From an uncultured Prevotellaceae bacterium (lineage in GTDB: Bacteria; Bacteroidota; Bacteroidia; Bacteroidales; Bacteroidaceae), in assembly GCA_902784565.1 (NCBI GenBank), contig CACZVE010000019.1:1-47561 (forward strand): a stretch of 47,561 nt of DNA, given 5' to 3'. How positions within the stretch are numbered: the stretch's first letter is position 1; each line of letters opens with the position of its first letter. The position numbers and the translations under genes are program-made. The notes beneath the pieces are model-generated. The model searched no databases and was not told the DNA's origin. It worked only from the letters and a program-made list of their open reading frames with translations. Shown here piece after piece: positions 16,923 to 23,755 of the stretch.

Positions 16923-18653
16923 TTAATTCGCTGCATCCCACTCTACGACGAATGTCTCAGGAATAGCCCTTATACCCAGATAACTTCCTGATGCATACAT
17001 ATAGACATTGTAGAAATAGAAAGTCTTTTCACCCGGAACATACTTACTGGGGTAATTCTCGTAGGGATAATCGCTACTATTAAAGGTAGACACATCCCAT
17101 ACGAGCATATCATTCTCTCCTATCGGTCCCTTTTGGGTGGCAATGACATTGGTCTCCTTATCCCAGGTGAAATAGTATGAAACAGGTGTTCCATTACCCC
17201 ACTTTGCGATTTTGTACAAATCTGTTCCCTCGCGGTGATAGAGTTCGTAACCCTCTACAGGACGAGGTTGTGGGACACCATCTACGTAATCGCTCGGCCA
17301 GAAAAGTACATAAGAGAACGTTCCGGTACCGACCTTCGTCCAGGATGACTTTCCATTCATACTGATGTATGTGGTCTCCACGATGTCGTCGGCATTCACA
17401 ACACCGTCGTCATTGGCATCGGCATTGTCCGCATTGAAGTTCTCAGCGGGATTCTCCGGGTCTTCGATGTAGTTCACGATCATCACGATATCCGCCACAT
17501 TGATGGCCTCGTCGTCGTTGGCATCGCCCCTGACAATCTTTGTGACCATCTCAAAACTGCCTGAGCGACTGGGCATGACTTCCCCGTTGGCAGCAATCAA
17601 CTGCATGTGCAGGTAATGTTCGCCCTTGCGCAGTTTGCCCACATTGATAGTCATGGTTTCCTTGATGTCAACCTGTACCATGTTGGCATCGTTCTCATCG
17701 AACCAGTAACGGATGGCTGTAGCCTCAGCCACCGTCTTCTTGTCCAACTTGATGAATAATGCAGAGACAGGGATGTCAACAGCACCCTTGCTGTCAACAA
17801 TCTGGTAATGTAAGGTATGGATACCCTCCATTAATTTTGAGGCATCGATAGTCTGTACACCTTCACTGAGAGCAGTTTCCACGACAGAGGCCTTATTGGT
17901 GTCGAACCAGTAGCGCAACTTGTTCGCTGTGGCTATTGTCTTCGGGTCAATCTTGATGAACATCCCTGAGACGGGAATGCCTGCAATGTTCTTGTTGTCC
18001 ACAATCTGGTAATGCACGGTATGAATGCCCTCTTTGAGAGCAGAGGCATCGATGGTGGTAGTACCACTTAGGGTCTCAATGGTTGTGACACTGGCAGCAT
18101 CGGTGTCGAACCAGTAGCGCAACTTCTTAGCCGTGGCTATTGTCTTGGGATCAACCTTAATGAACATCCCTGAAACAGGAATACCTGCTATACCCTTACT
18201 GTCCACAATCTGGTAATGCACGGTGTGGATGCCTTCTTTAAGCGCAGAGGCATTGATGGTGGCAGCACCATTCAGGGTATTGCTGGTCTGTACATTGTCG
18301 GCATCGGTGTCGAACCAGTAGCGCAGCGACTTTGCCGTGGCTGTTGTCTTCGGGTCAATCTTGATGAACATTTTCGAGGCGGGAATGCCTGCAATGTTCT
18401 TGCTGTCCACAATCTGGTAATGCACGGTATGAATGCCTTCTTTAAGCGCAGAGGCATCAATAGTGGTGGCACTGCCCGAAATGGATGCCGTTTTGACACT
18501 GTTGGCATCAGTATCGAACCAGTAACGGAGCGACGAGGCAGTCGTTTTCTCTGGTAGTCCCGACAAATCAATCTCCGGGTCGGATTGCCCCCTCGCGCCT
18601 AAGGTCAGGCCGGAGAGCAGTATTGTTAATAATAGATATTTACGCATAATCAT
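16923..18653 (-). CDS. Secreted 68-residue-repeat protein with dockerin-like module
   Basis: A 576-residue exported protein. After a signal peptide (residues 1-22, ending ARGQ) come five tandem repeats of 68 residues from residue 42, each starting LRYWFDTD and containing DASALKEGIHTVHYQIVD and MFIKIDPKT. The fifth is more divergent. Residues about 378-435 (GDANDDEAINVADIVMIVNY, then ADANDDGVVNADDIV) form two calcium-loop repeats like a type I dockerin. The C-terminal 140 residues, rich in Tyr, Trp and Pro, match nothing I recognise. The initiator could be M1 or M3; M1 is used. It lies 11 bases after the third beta-helix gene and 43 bases before the PPC-repeat gene. The dockerin could bind a cohesin elsewhere or be a structural calcium module. 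Confidence 0.75.
   Translation of the reverse strand: MIMRKYLLLTILLSGLTLGARGQSDPEIDLSGLPEKTTASSLRYWFDTDANSVKTASISGSATTIDASALKEGIHTVHYQIVDSKNIAGIPASKMFIKIDPKTTATAKSLRYWFDTDADNVQTSNTLNGAATINASALKEGIHTVHYQIVDSKGIAGIPVSGMFIKVDPKTIATAKKLRYWFDTDAASVTTIETLSGTTTIDASALKEGIHTVHYQIVDNKNIAGIPVSGMFIKIDPKTIATANKLRYWFDTNKASVVETALSEGVQTIDASKLMEGIHTLHYQIVDSKGAVDIPVSALFIKLDKKTVAEATAIRYWFDENDANMVQVDIKETMTINVGKLRKGEHYLHMQLIAANGEVMPSRSGSFEMVTKIVRGDANDDEAINVADIVMIVNYIEDPENPAENFNADNADANDDGVVNADDIVETTYISMNGKSSWTKVGTGTFSYVLFWPSDYVDGVPQPRPVEGYELYHREGTDLYKIAKWGNGTPVSYYFTWDKETNVIATQKGPIGENDMLVWDVSTFNSSDYPYENYPSKYVPGEKTFYFYNVYMYASGSYLGIRAIPETFVVEWDAAN
17715..18530 (-). repeat. Four conserved 204-bp tandem repeats in the dockerin-like gene
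   Basis: Units at 18327-18530, 18123-18326, 17919-18122 and 17715-17918, exactly 68 codons each. A fifth decayed unit covers about 17529-17714. The repeat is in frame throughout, giving a string of identical-size Ig-like modules. Confidence 0.85.
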
Positions 18654-18664
18654 GAAATATTTAG

Positions 18665-19645
18665 TTATTTCACCCCAATTGTTACTTCTAACTGACCATT
18701 GTCGTCAGTCTTTTCGCCCACCTCCATCGTAGAAATGAGAGGATAAGACAGAGTGAGGTTGAATGGCTGCGGACCGCCGTAGAGACCCACCTCTGTTCCG
18801 TCGGTACCCTTGAAATTTTCGTTTGCCTTGGCGGCGTCAGACAATTCAAAGGTCTGTTCGTCTGTATAAGTGCCTGTGAAATCCTTAAAGGCTTCAGCGT
18901 ATGATGCGCTTGAGCAGCCTGGCTTAATCTTCAGTTGACTGAAAATGTCATAGTAGTAATCAACGGCTATGCAGTTCGTACATTCGCAATCAGTTGGCAG
19001 TCTATAGTCTGAATGGTTTGACGTAGCGAAGATGCAATTTTTCCAGACAGAGTTGTGCAATTGATCCATGCGGTTTTTAAAAAGAATACAATTCAGACCC
19101 ATAAAATGAGCATTATCATAGTGAGTGACTCCATCCACGTAACTGTTTATCAAGGAGATTCTACAGATGCCTCCTACATTGAAATGGCCTATGACCCTGC
19201 TATTGACTACTAAGATGTCAATGTTATCAGTTGTAGTTTTTGTGGTAAAGCCTTCATTCAATTTGCACTTAACAATTTGGGGTGATGAGAAGGTTCCGCT
19301 CATGCTCATTTCGCTATTACAGATAATACCCTCCATAGTGAATCGGTTTGCATCGTCCGAGGGGATTTCGATATGCAGATTTCCATTAAGACAAGTAGGA
19401 TCGTCACTATCAATACCAGCACCACGCAACGTGATACCTACTTTGATCGTCGTAGCATTGAAAATGCCTCTGGATAGGTTAATGACATCGCCGCTCTGGG
19501 CCTTCTCTGCTGCTTTTACTAAGGCTGTCAGGCCATAGAACATCGTGGTTTCTCCTTCATGGCTCAGCGAGGCCACTACTGTTTCCTGTGCGAAACTCGT
19601 GGCCGCAACCATCATGGCAACCACGGATAATATTAATTTCTTCAT
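18665..19645 (-). CDS. Secreted beta-helix-like protein, third of three tandem paralogs
   Basis: A 326-residue exported protein with signal peptide residues 1-19 (ATSFAQ). The N-terminal third has SGDVINLSRGIF and ITLRGAGIDSDDPT, a pattern seen at the start of right-handed parallel beta-helix (pectin-lyase-like) folds, followed by short beta-rich turns. The C-terminus carries GTEVGLYGGPQPFNLTLSYP and ends TIGVK. It is 11 bases before the repeat/dockerin gene. No catalytic residues of a polysaccharide lyase are evident, so a binding role is at least as likely as an enzyme. The other two copies are at 19680-20663 and 20685-21671. Confidence 0.7.
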   Translation of the reverse strand: MKKLILSVVAMMVAATSFAQETVVASLSHEGETTMFYGLTALVKAAEKAQSGDVINLSRGIFNATTIKVGITLRGAGIDSDDPTCLNGNLHIEIPSDDANRFTMEGIICNSEMSMSGTFSSPQIVKCKLNEGFTTKTTTDNIDILVVNSRVIGHFNVGGICRISLINSYVDGVTHYDNAHFMGLNCILFKNRMDQLHNSVWKNCIFATSNHSDYRLPTDCECTNCIAVDYYYDIFSQLKIKPGCSSASYAEAFKDFTGTYTDEQTFELSDAAKANENFKGTDGTEVGLYGGPQPFNLTLSYPLISTMEVGEKTDDNGQLEVTIGVK

Positions 19646-19679
19646 AATTCTTCCTTTTTTAATTTTATGTTTGAAATAG

Positions 19680-20663
19680 TTATTTCACTCCAATCTCAAC
19701 TTTCAGTTTTCCATTGTCATCCGTCTGCTCGTCAACCTCCATCTTCGAAATGAGAGGATAAGAAAGGGTCAGGTTGAACGGCATCGGACCGCCATAGAGG
19801 CCTACCTCTTTTCCGTCGGTGCCTTTCACGGCTTTGCCTGCTTCGGTCAGTGTGAAAGTCCAGTCGTCTGACCAAGAACCTTCCCAATCGAAATCTGTGA
19901 ATACATCAGTGAGAGCAGCCATAGTTATGTTGTTCGGACTGTCGGTCAAATTCTCAAACATATTATAATAATTGGGTATGCCTATGCAGCTTGTGGCCTT
20001 ACTACTGTTCGGTAGTCTATAAGAATATGAATTTGTTGTCCAGAAGATGCAGTTCTTCCATATAGAATTTTGCATCTGATCACTTGGACAATATTTTGAA
20101 ATGATGCAATTGGTAGCCATAAAGTGAGCGTTCTCATAAACACCAGGTTCAGCAATATAACTGTTCACAAGAGATACTGTCGTGCTTCCTCCCAGGCGGA
20201 AGAATTCTGTTACTTTACAGTTGACAACCATGACTTCCTTAACGGCGTCAGTATTAGCGATACCGTTAATTCTCCAAAACTGGCACTTCACAAATTGTGG
20301 ACTGGAAAACGATCCTCCCAATTTTACTTCGCCTTTACATCTGATTCCCTCCATAGTTAAGCGGTTGGAACCTTCTTCTGTCACATTGATGGTGAATCCT
20401 CCTTCTATATAAGTAGGATTGTCGTTGTCAATACCCACTCCTCGCAGGGTAATGGCTTTAGTAATATTGGCTGCATTGAAAGTGCCGCTGGAGAGGCTGA
20501 TGATGTCACCGCTGGCAGCCGCAGTCACTGCCTGTTGCAGGGCTCCGACACCATAGAACATCATGGTTTCTCCCTCATGGTTCAAGGATACCACTACCGT
20601 GTTCTGTGCGAAACTTGTGGTTGCAAACAGTGTGGCAACCAAAGATAATAATACATTTTTCAT
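19680..20663 (-). CDS. Secreted beta-helix-like protein, second of three tandem paralogs
   Basis: A 327-residue paralog with signal peptide 1-19. It shares the SGDIISLSSGTFNA and ITLRGVGIDNDNPT signature, the LTMEGIRC strand, and the GKEVGLYGGPMPFNLTLSYP tail. Its tail is closer to the 18665 copy than to the 20685 copy, so those two may have split most recently. The middle third (around residues 115-230) differs strongly among the three copies while the ends are kept. It lies 21 bases after the first copy. Confidence 0.7.
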   Translation of the reverse strand: MKNVLLSLVATLFATTSFAQNTVVVSLNHEGETMMFYGVGALQQAVTAAASGDIISLSSGTFNAANITKAITLRGVGIDNDNPTYIEGGFTINVTEEGSNRLTMEGIRCKGEVKLGGSFSSPQFVKCQFWRINGIANTDAVKEVMVVNCKVTEFFRLGGSTTVSLVNSYIAEPGVYENAHFMATNCIISKYCPSDQMQNSIWKNCIFWTTNSYSYRLPNSSKATSCIGIPNYYNMFENLTDSPNNITMAALTDVFTDFDWEGSWSDDWTFTLTEAGKAVKGTDGKEVGLYGGPMPFNLTLSYPLISKMEVDEQTDDNGKLKVEIGVK

Positions 20664-20684
20664 AATGTCAATAGTTTTTTGTTA

Positions 20685-21671
20685 TTACTTGCTGATTTCG
20701 ATGGTAACCCCCAGTTTACCTTCTGTATTGGTCTGCTTATCCACATTCATCGTGGTAATCAGCGGATAAGATGGAGTGGAATCATATGGGAGCAGACCGC
20801 CATAAAGGCCAGCCTCTTTTCCGTCATTGCCGACATATTCAGCCTTGGCCTCATCGGTCAACTCAAATGTCTGATCGTCTGTATAGGCACCTTTGAAGTC
20901 CTTGAACATTGATTCCCAAGTAGGAAATTCTTTACAGTTGACACAGGGCCCCCTGAATATACCATAGGCATAACCACTGGGTCCGTAGGCGAGGCTGTAG
21001 CAGTTCGTGGCTTTAACATCGTTAGGAAGTCCCCCCTCAGTATATCGACTTGTGTAGAAGATACAGTTAAACCACTCTGATTGGGTTAATCCAGCAGCGA
21101 CAGAATTAATGATACAATTCGTGGCTGTCATGCTTGCATTCTGATAGTGGGTTATATTTGTTACGTAACTATTAACAAAATAGTATGAGTTATTCGCGCC
21201 CACGTTGATACTTCCTGTAATCTTACAATTAGTAAACATAATGTTTGTAACAGCATCCGATTCTGTGCCATTGCTGACGGCATTAAACTGGCACTTTGTG
21301 AAATAGGGATTGGCAAATGTGCCTTTTGTCGCCATCGTATTCAGACATCTGATGCCTTCCATCGTGAATTGGTTGGCGTCTTCTTCAGAAATCTCAATAG
21401 TGAAATTACCGGAGAGATAGGTCGGATTGTCACTGTCGATGCCAGCACCGCGTAGTGTAATGGCCTTTGAAATGGTTGTCGCATCAAAGACGCCTCCTGA
21501 AAGGTTAATGACATCGCCACTTACTGCTGCAGCCTCCGCATCCTTAAATGCCGAAACACCATAGAACATCGTAATGTCCGTATCGTGACTCAGTGTGGCC
21601 ACCAGTCCGTTTTGAGCATAACTTGTGGCTGCAAACAGCACGGCAACCACGGATAATAGTAATTTCTTCAT
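20685..21671 (-). CDS. Secreted beta-helix-like protein, first of three tandem paralogs
   Basis: A 328-residue paralog and the first gene of the surface-protein operon. Signal peptide residues 1-19 (ATSYAQ). SGDVINLSGGVFDA and ITLRGAGIDSDNPT mark the beta-helix start, and FTMEGIRCL follows. The tail has GKEAGLYGGLLPYDSTPSYP and ends EISK. Sixty to seventy bases upstream on the minus strand is a -7 box, with paired direct repeats just beyond it, so this gene is the likely entry point of regulation by the kelch/AraC protein encoded immediately upstream. Confidence 0.72.
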   Translation of the reverse strand: MKKLLLSVVAVLFAATSYAQNGLVATLSHDTDITMFYGVSAFKDAEAAAVSGDVINLSGGVFDATTISKAITLRGAGIDSDNPTYLSGNFTIEISEEDANQFTMEGIRCLNTMATKGTFANPYFTKCQFNAVSNGTESDAVTNIMFTNCKITGSINVGANNSYYFVNSYVTNITHYQNASMTATNCIINSVAAGLTQSEWFNCIFYTSRYTEGGLPNDVKATNCYSLAYGPSGYAYGIFRGPCVNCKEFPTWESMFKDFKGAYTDDQTFELTDEAKAEYVGNDGKEAGLYGGLLPYDSTPSYPLITTMNVDKQTNTEGKLGVTIEISK

Positions 21672-21737
21672 AATTCTGTCTATTTGATAAGTTATTAATT
21701 AAGTTCCTGTTTGATTTATAATCAATTGATTTTGGGA

Positions 21738-21745
21738 CAAAGATA
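21738..21745 (-). promoter_or_regulatory. -7 promoter box for the surface-protein operon
   Basis: TATCTTTG on the minus strand fits TAnnTTTG, giving a predicted start near 21731 and a leader of about 60 bases. There is no -33 TTTG; instead the ATCGACTAACAA repeats begin 17 bases upstream, as expected for an activator-dependent promoter. Confidence 0.55.
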
Positions 21746-21761
21746 AGAAAAAACGGGATTC

Positions 21762-21811
21762 ATCGACTAACAATTTAGCAAAATCGACTAACAAAACGTG
21801 ATTTGTTAGTC
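21762..21811 (-). promoter_or_regulatory. Candidate AraC-type operator: two direct repeats 21 bp apart plus one inverted copy
   Basis: ATCGACTAACAA occurs at 21762-21773 and 21783-21794, a 21-bp offset equal to two helical turns. TTGTTAGTC at 21803-21811 is an inverted copy. Direct repeats about 21 bp apart next to the promoter are typical of AraC-family sites, and an AraC-domain gene ends at 22052. The second and third copies also form a 9-bp-stem hairpin followed on the minus strand by GATTTTG, so part could instead be a terminator. Confidence 0.5.
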
Positions 21812-21863
21812 ATTTTTCCTTTTTTTTATCCCGAAACTGTGCAAAATAGCCTCAAAACTGTGG

Positions 21864-22031
21864 GAAGATATTCTGAACCCGGAAAAACATGCCCAGGATT
21901 GGGGGGAAGAAATTCCGAACCCGGAAAAATATGCCCCGGATTTGGGGCATAAAATTCCGACCTCGGAAAATCTTGCCCCAGTTTTGGGGCAGGTTTTTCA
22001 GACTTCGGAATGGTCTCTCCCAGATTATTGG
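21864..22031 (-). repeat. Four 42-bp tandem repeats, each with two small hairpins
   Basis: Units at 21864-21905, 21906-21947, 21948-21989 and 21990-22031, the last decayed. On the minus strand each good unit is a CCCC-n6-GGGG hairpin then a T-rich tract, followed by a CCG-n4-CGG hairpin then AATTT. It fills the gap between the regulator stop and the surface-operon promoter. It may act as stacked intrinsic terminators or as phased protein sites (42 bp is four helical turns). The remaining part of the 380-base gap is AT-rich and holds the operator and promoter. Confidence 0.8.
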
Positions 22032-22051
22032 CTAGGAAATCAATGTCCGGA

Positions 22052-23755
22052 TTATTGTGCCTTCCACTCACTTGGCGTCATACCAGTGATGGCTTTGAAG
22101 GTCCGGAAGAAGGACTGCTCATTGGCAAAACCGGCTTCCATGTAGACATCTGCAATCTTCTTGTTGGGATCCTGACGCAGGATGCGCTTGGCGTGGTCGA
22201 TACGGTAACCATTGATAAATTGGGTGAAGGAACAGCCGCGCTGGGAATTGATGCAGTCAGATATGAAACGCCTGTTACTGCCAAGGGCAGCGGCGATATC
22301 CGTCACCTTCAGTTCGCTGTTCTGGTAGAGTTTCTGCTCTTCCAACAGTTGACAAATGCGATCCATGAGGGCTTTGGCACCTTCAGGGTCATTGACGATG
22401 ACTTCCGGTTCTGACTCATTGGCTTCCGGCAGGTCTGTTCCCAGCGGGATGGGGCTACGCTTCTTCCAATAATAGAGGAAGATGGCGGCCACAACTAAGA
22501 CTGCCAGTATCAGTGATACAAGCCAAAGACGGTTGCTGCCCTTTGTCGGTTCGGGCCGTTGTCCGAGATGTAACAGATAGACAGCAGCAGAGGGGTCGAA
22601 GTTACTACCGTTGTAAAAACCGCCCGTCATCAGGAGATTCCCATCGCCAGTCAAGACGGGGGCATTGGCGATGGCTCCATCAATCGGATCCGTGTAATAG
22701 AGGGTGAGCGGAGCGCCCTCTTCTGTGGCGTGGGCATAGTCGATGCAGAGGATATAATAGCGGTAAGGCTTCTCGGGCGCATTCCTGAAATCGTTACTGA
22801 TACCCATGAGGTATCCTCGACCAGCCTGTTGGTCAACGATGATGTGGGTGGTGTATTCGATCTCTTCCCACTGACTCCGCATCGGCACGGGGCAGACGGT
22901 AGGCAGGAGTGAGAACGTTCCGTTTTCCACCTTGGCGATGGCCATCTGACGGGTACTGTCCTCAACGGGCAACAGGTAGGCAAAGAGGCTTTTTGCTTCG
23001 TCGCCGATAAAACTCTCCGCATCGCGGTGCTGACCTACAATCTTTGGATGCCAGGTCTCAAAAAGCGGGATGAGGATAGAGTCGCCCTTCAGCCGGTCGA
23101 CTGTCTGTGTCAGGATAGTGTCGCCCTTGATGCCCCAGTTGTTGATGATGAGGACATCATCCTCGGCGATACGGAAGATATAGGGATTACTGCCCTGGAT
23201 GGTCATGTCTTTCACATACGAAAAGGTCCGCTTGCCGTCAAAGAGTTCGATGCCGTCCTGATGATACCAGTTGCCGGCAATGACAACCTTGCCGCTGTCT
23301 ATCTCCAAGGCGGAGGCTAAGGTGCGCTTTTGGTCCATACTGCCAAAGCCGTTGAAGGTGTGGCTTACGGGGTCGTAGAGTTCTGCTGTAAAGGTCTGGC
23401 CGACACCGATGTTCTGTTCACAGCCACCAGCCAGCAGGACATTGCCGGATGTTAAGACGACAGAGGTGCCGAAATCGTGGCTGTAGACCATCTGTATTAC
23501 CTGCCACTTGCCGTCCTTATAATACTCTGCCGTCGGGGTGGGTACGAAGCCATGGGTGTGCCCACCGGCCACCACGTATTCGCCGTTGACGCAGAACAGT
23601 TCGTGTCCGGCACGGGGGATTGTTAAGTCAGACAGACGCTCTGCCTCGATCTTTACTTCGGGGCAGAGCGTCTTCTTGTCCGACTGTGCTGTCGCTGTGG
23701 TCAGCGACAGCATGGTCAGAAGCACTATTAATACAAACCGATTTGTCCGTTCCAC
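22052..23755 (-). CDS. Transmembrane one-component regulator: periplasmic kelch propeller plus AraC DNA-binding domain
   Basis: A 567-residue protein. Signal sequence at residues 6-24 (TTATAQ). Residues about 45-400 are kelch-like blades (PRAGHELFCVNGEYVVAGG, SGNVLLAGG, SGKVVIAGN, DGNLLMTGG), predicted periplasmic. One membrane helix at 409-429 is followed by a basic KKR. The cytoplasmic part (463-567) is an AraC/XylS double helix-turn-helix with VTDIAAALGSNRRFIS and the family tail ANEQSFFRTFKAITGMTPSEWK. It lacks the kinase and receiver domains of Bacteroidota hybrid two-component systems, so binding of a ligand outside would act directly on the DNA-binding domain. The start overlaps the SusD gene end by 28 bases. 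Likely targets: its own operon or the surface operon at 13265-21671. Confidence 0.85.
   Translation of the reverse strand: MERTNRFVLIVLLTMLSLTTATAQSDKKTLCPEVKIEAERLSDLTIPRAGHELFCVNGEYVVAGGHTHGFVPTPTAEYYKDGKWQVIQMVYSHDFGTSVVLTSGNVLLAGGCEQNIGVGQTFTAELYDPVSHTFNGFGSMDQKRTLASALEIDSGKVVIAGNWYHQDGIELFDGKRTFSYVKDMTIQGSNPYIFRIAEDDVLIINNWGIKGDTILTQTVDRLKGDSILIPLFETWHPKIVGQHRDAESFIGDEAKSLFAYLLPVEDSTRQMAIAKVENGTFSLLPTVCPVPMRSQWEEIEYTTHIIVDQQAGRGYLMGISNDFRNAPEKPYRYYILCIDYAHATEEGAPLTLYYTDPIDGAIANAPVLTGDGNLLMTGGFYNGSNFDPSAAVYLLHLGQRPEPTKGSNRLWLVSLILAVLVVAAIFLYYWKKRSPIPLGTDLPEANESEPEVIVNDPEGAKALMDRICQLLEEQKLYQNSELKVTDIAAALGSNRRFISDCINSQRGCSFTQFINGYRIDHAKRILRQDPNKKIADVYMEAGFANEQSFFRTFKAITGMTPSEWKAQ

Noticed and set aside
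21826-22071. An 81-residue minus-strand open frame with a 14-residue repeat (PNPGHIFPGSEFLP type).
   Set aside because: The open frame follows trivially from a 42-bp repeat being divisible by three. It starts inside the regulator gene, and the DNA symmetry (hairpins) explains the repeat better than a protein does.
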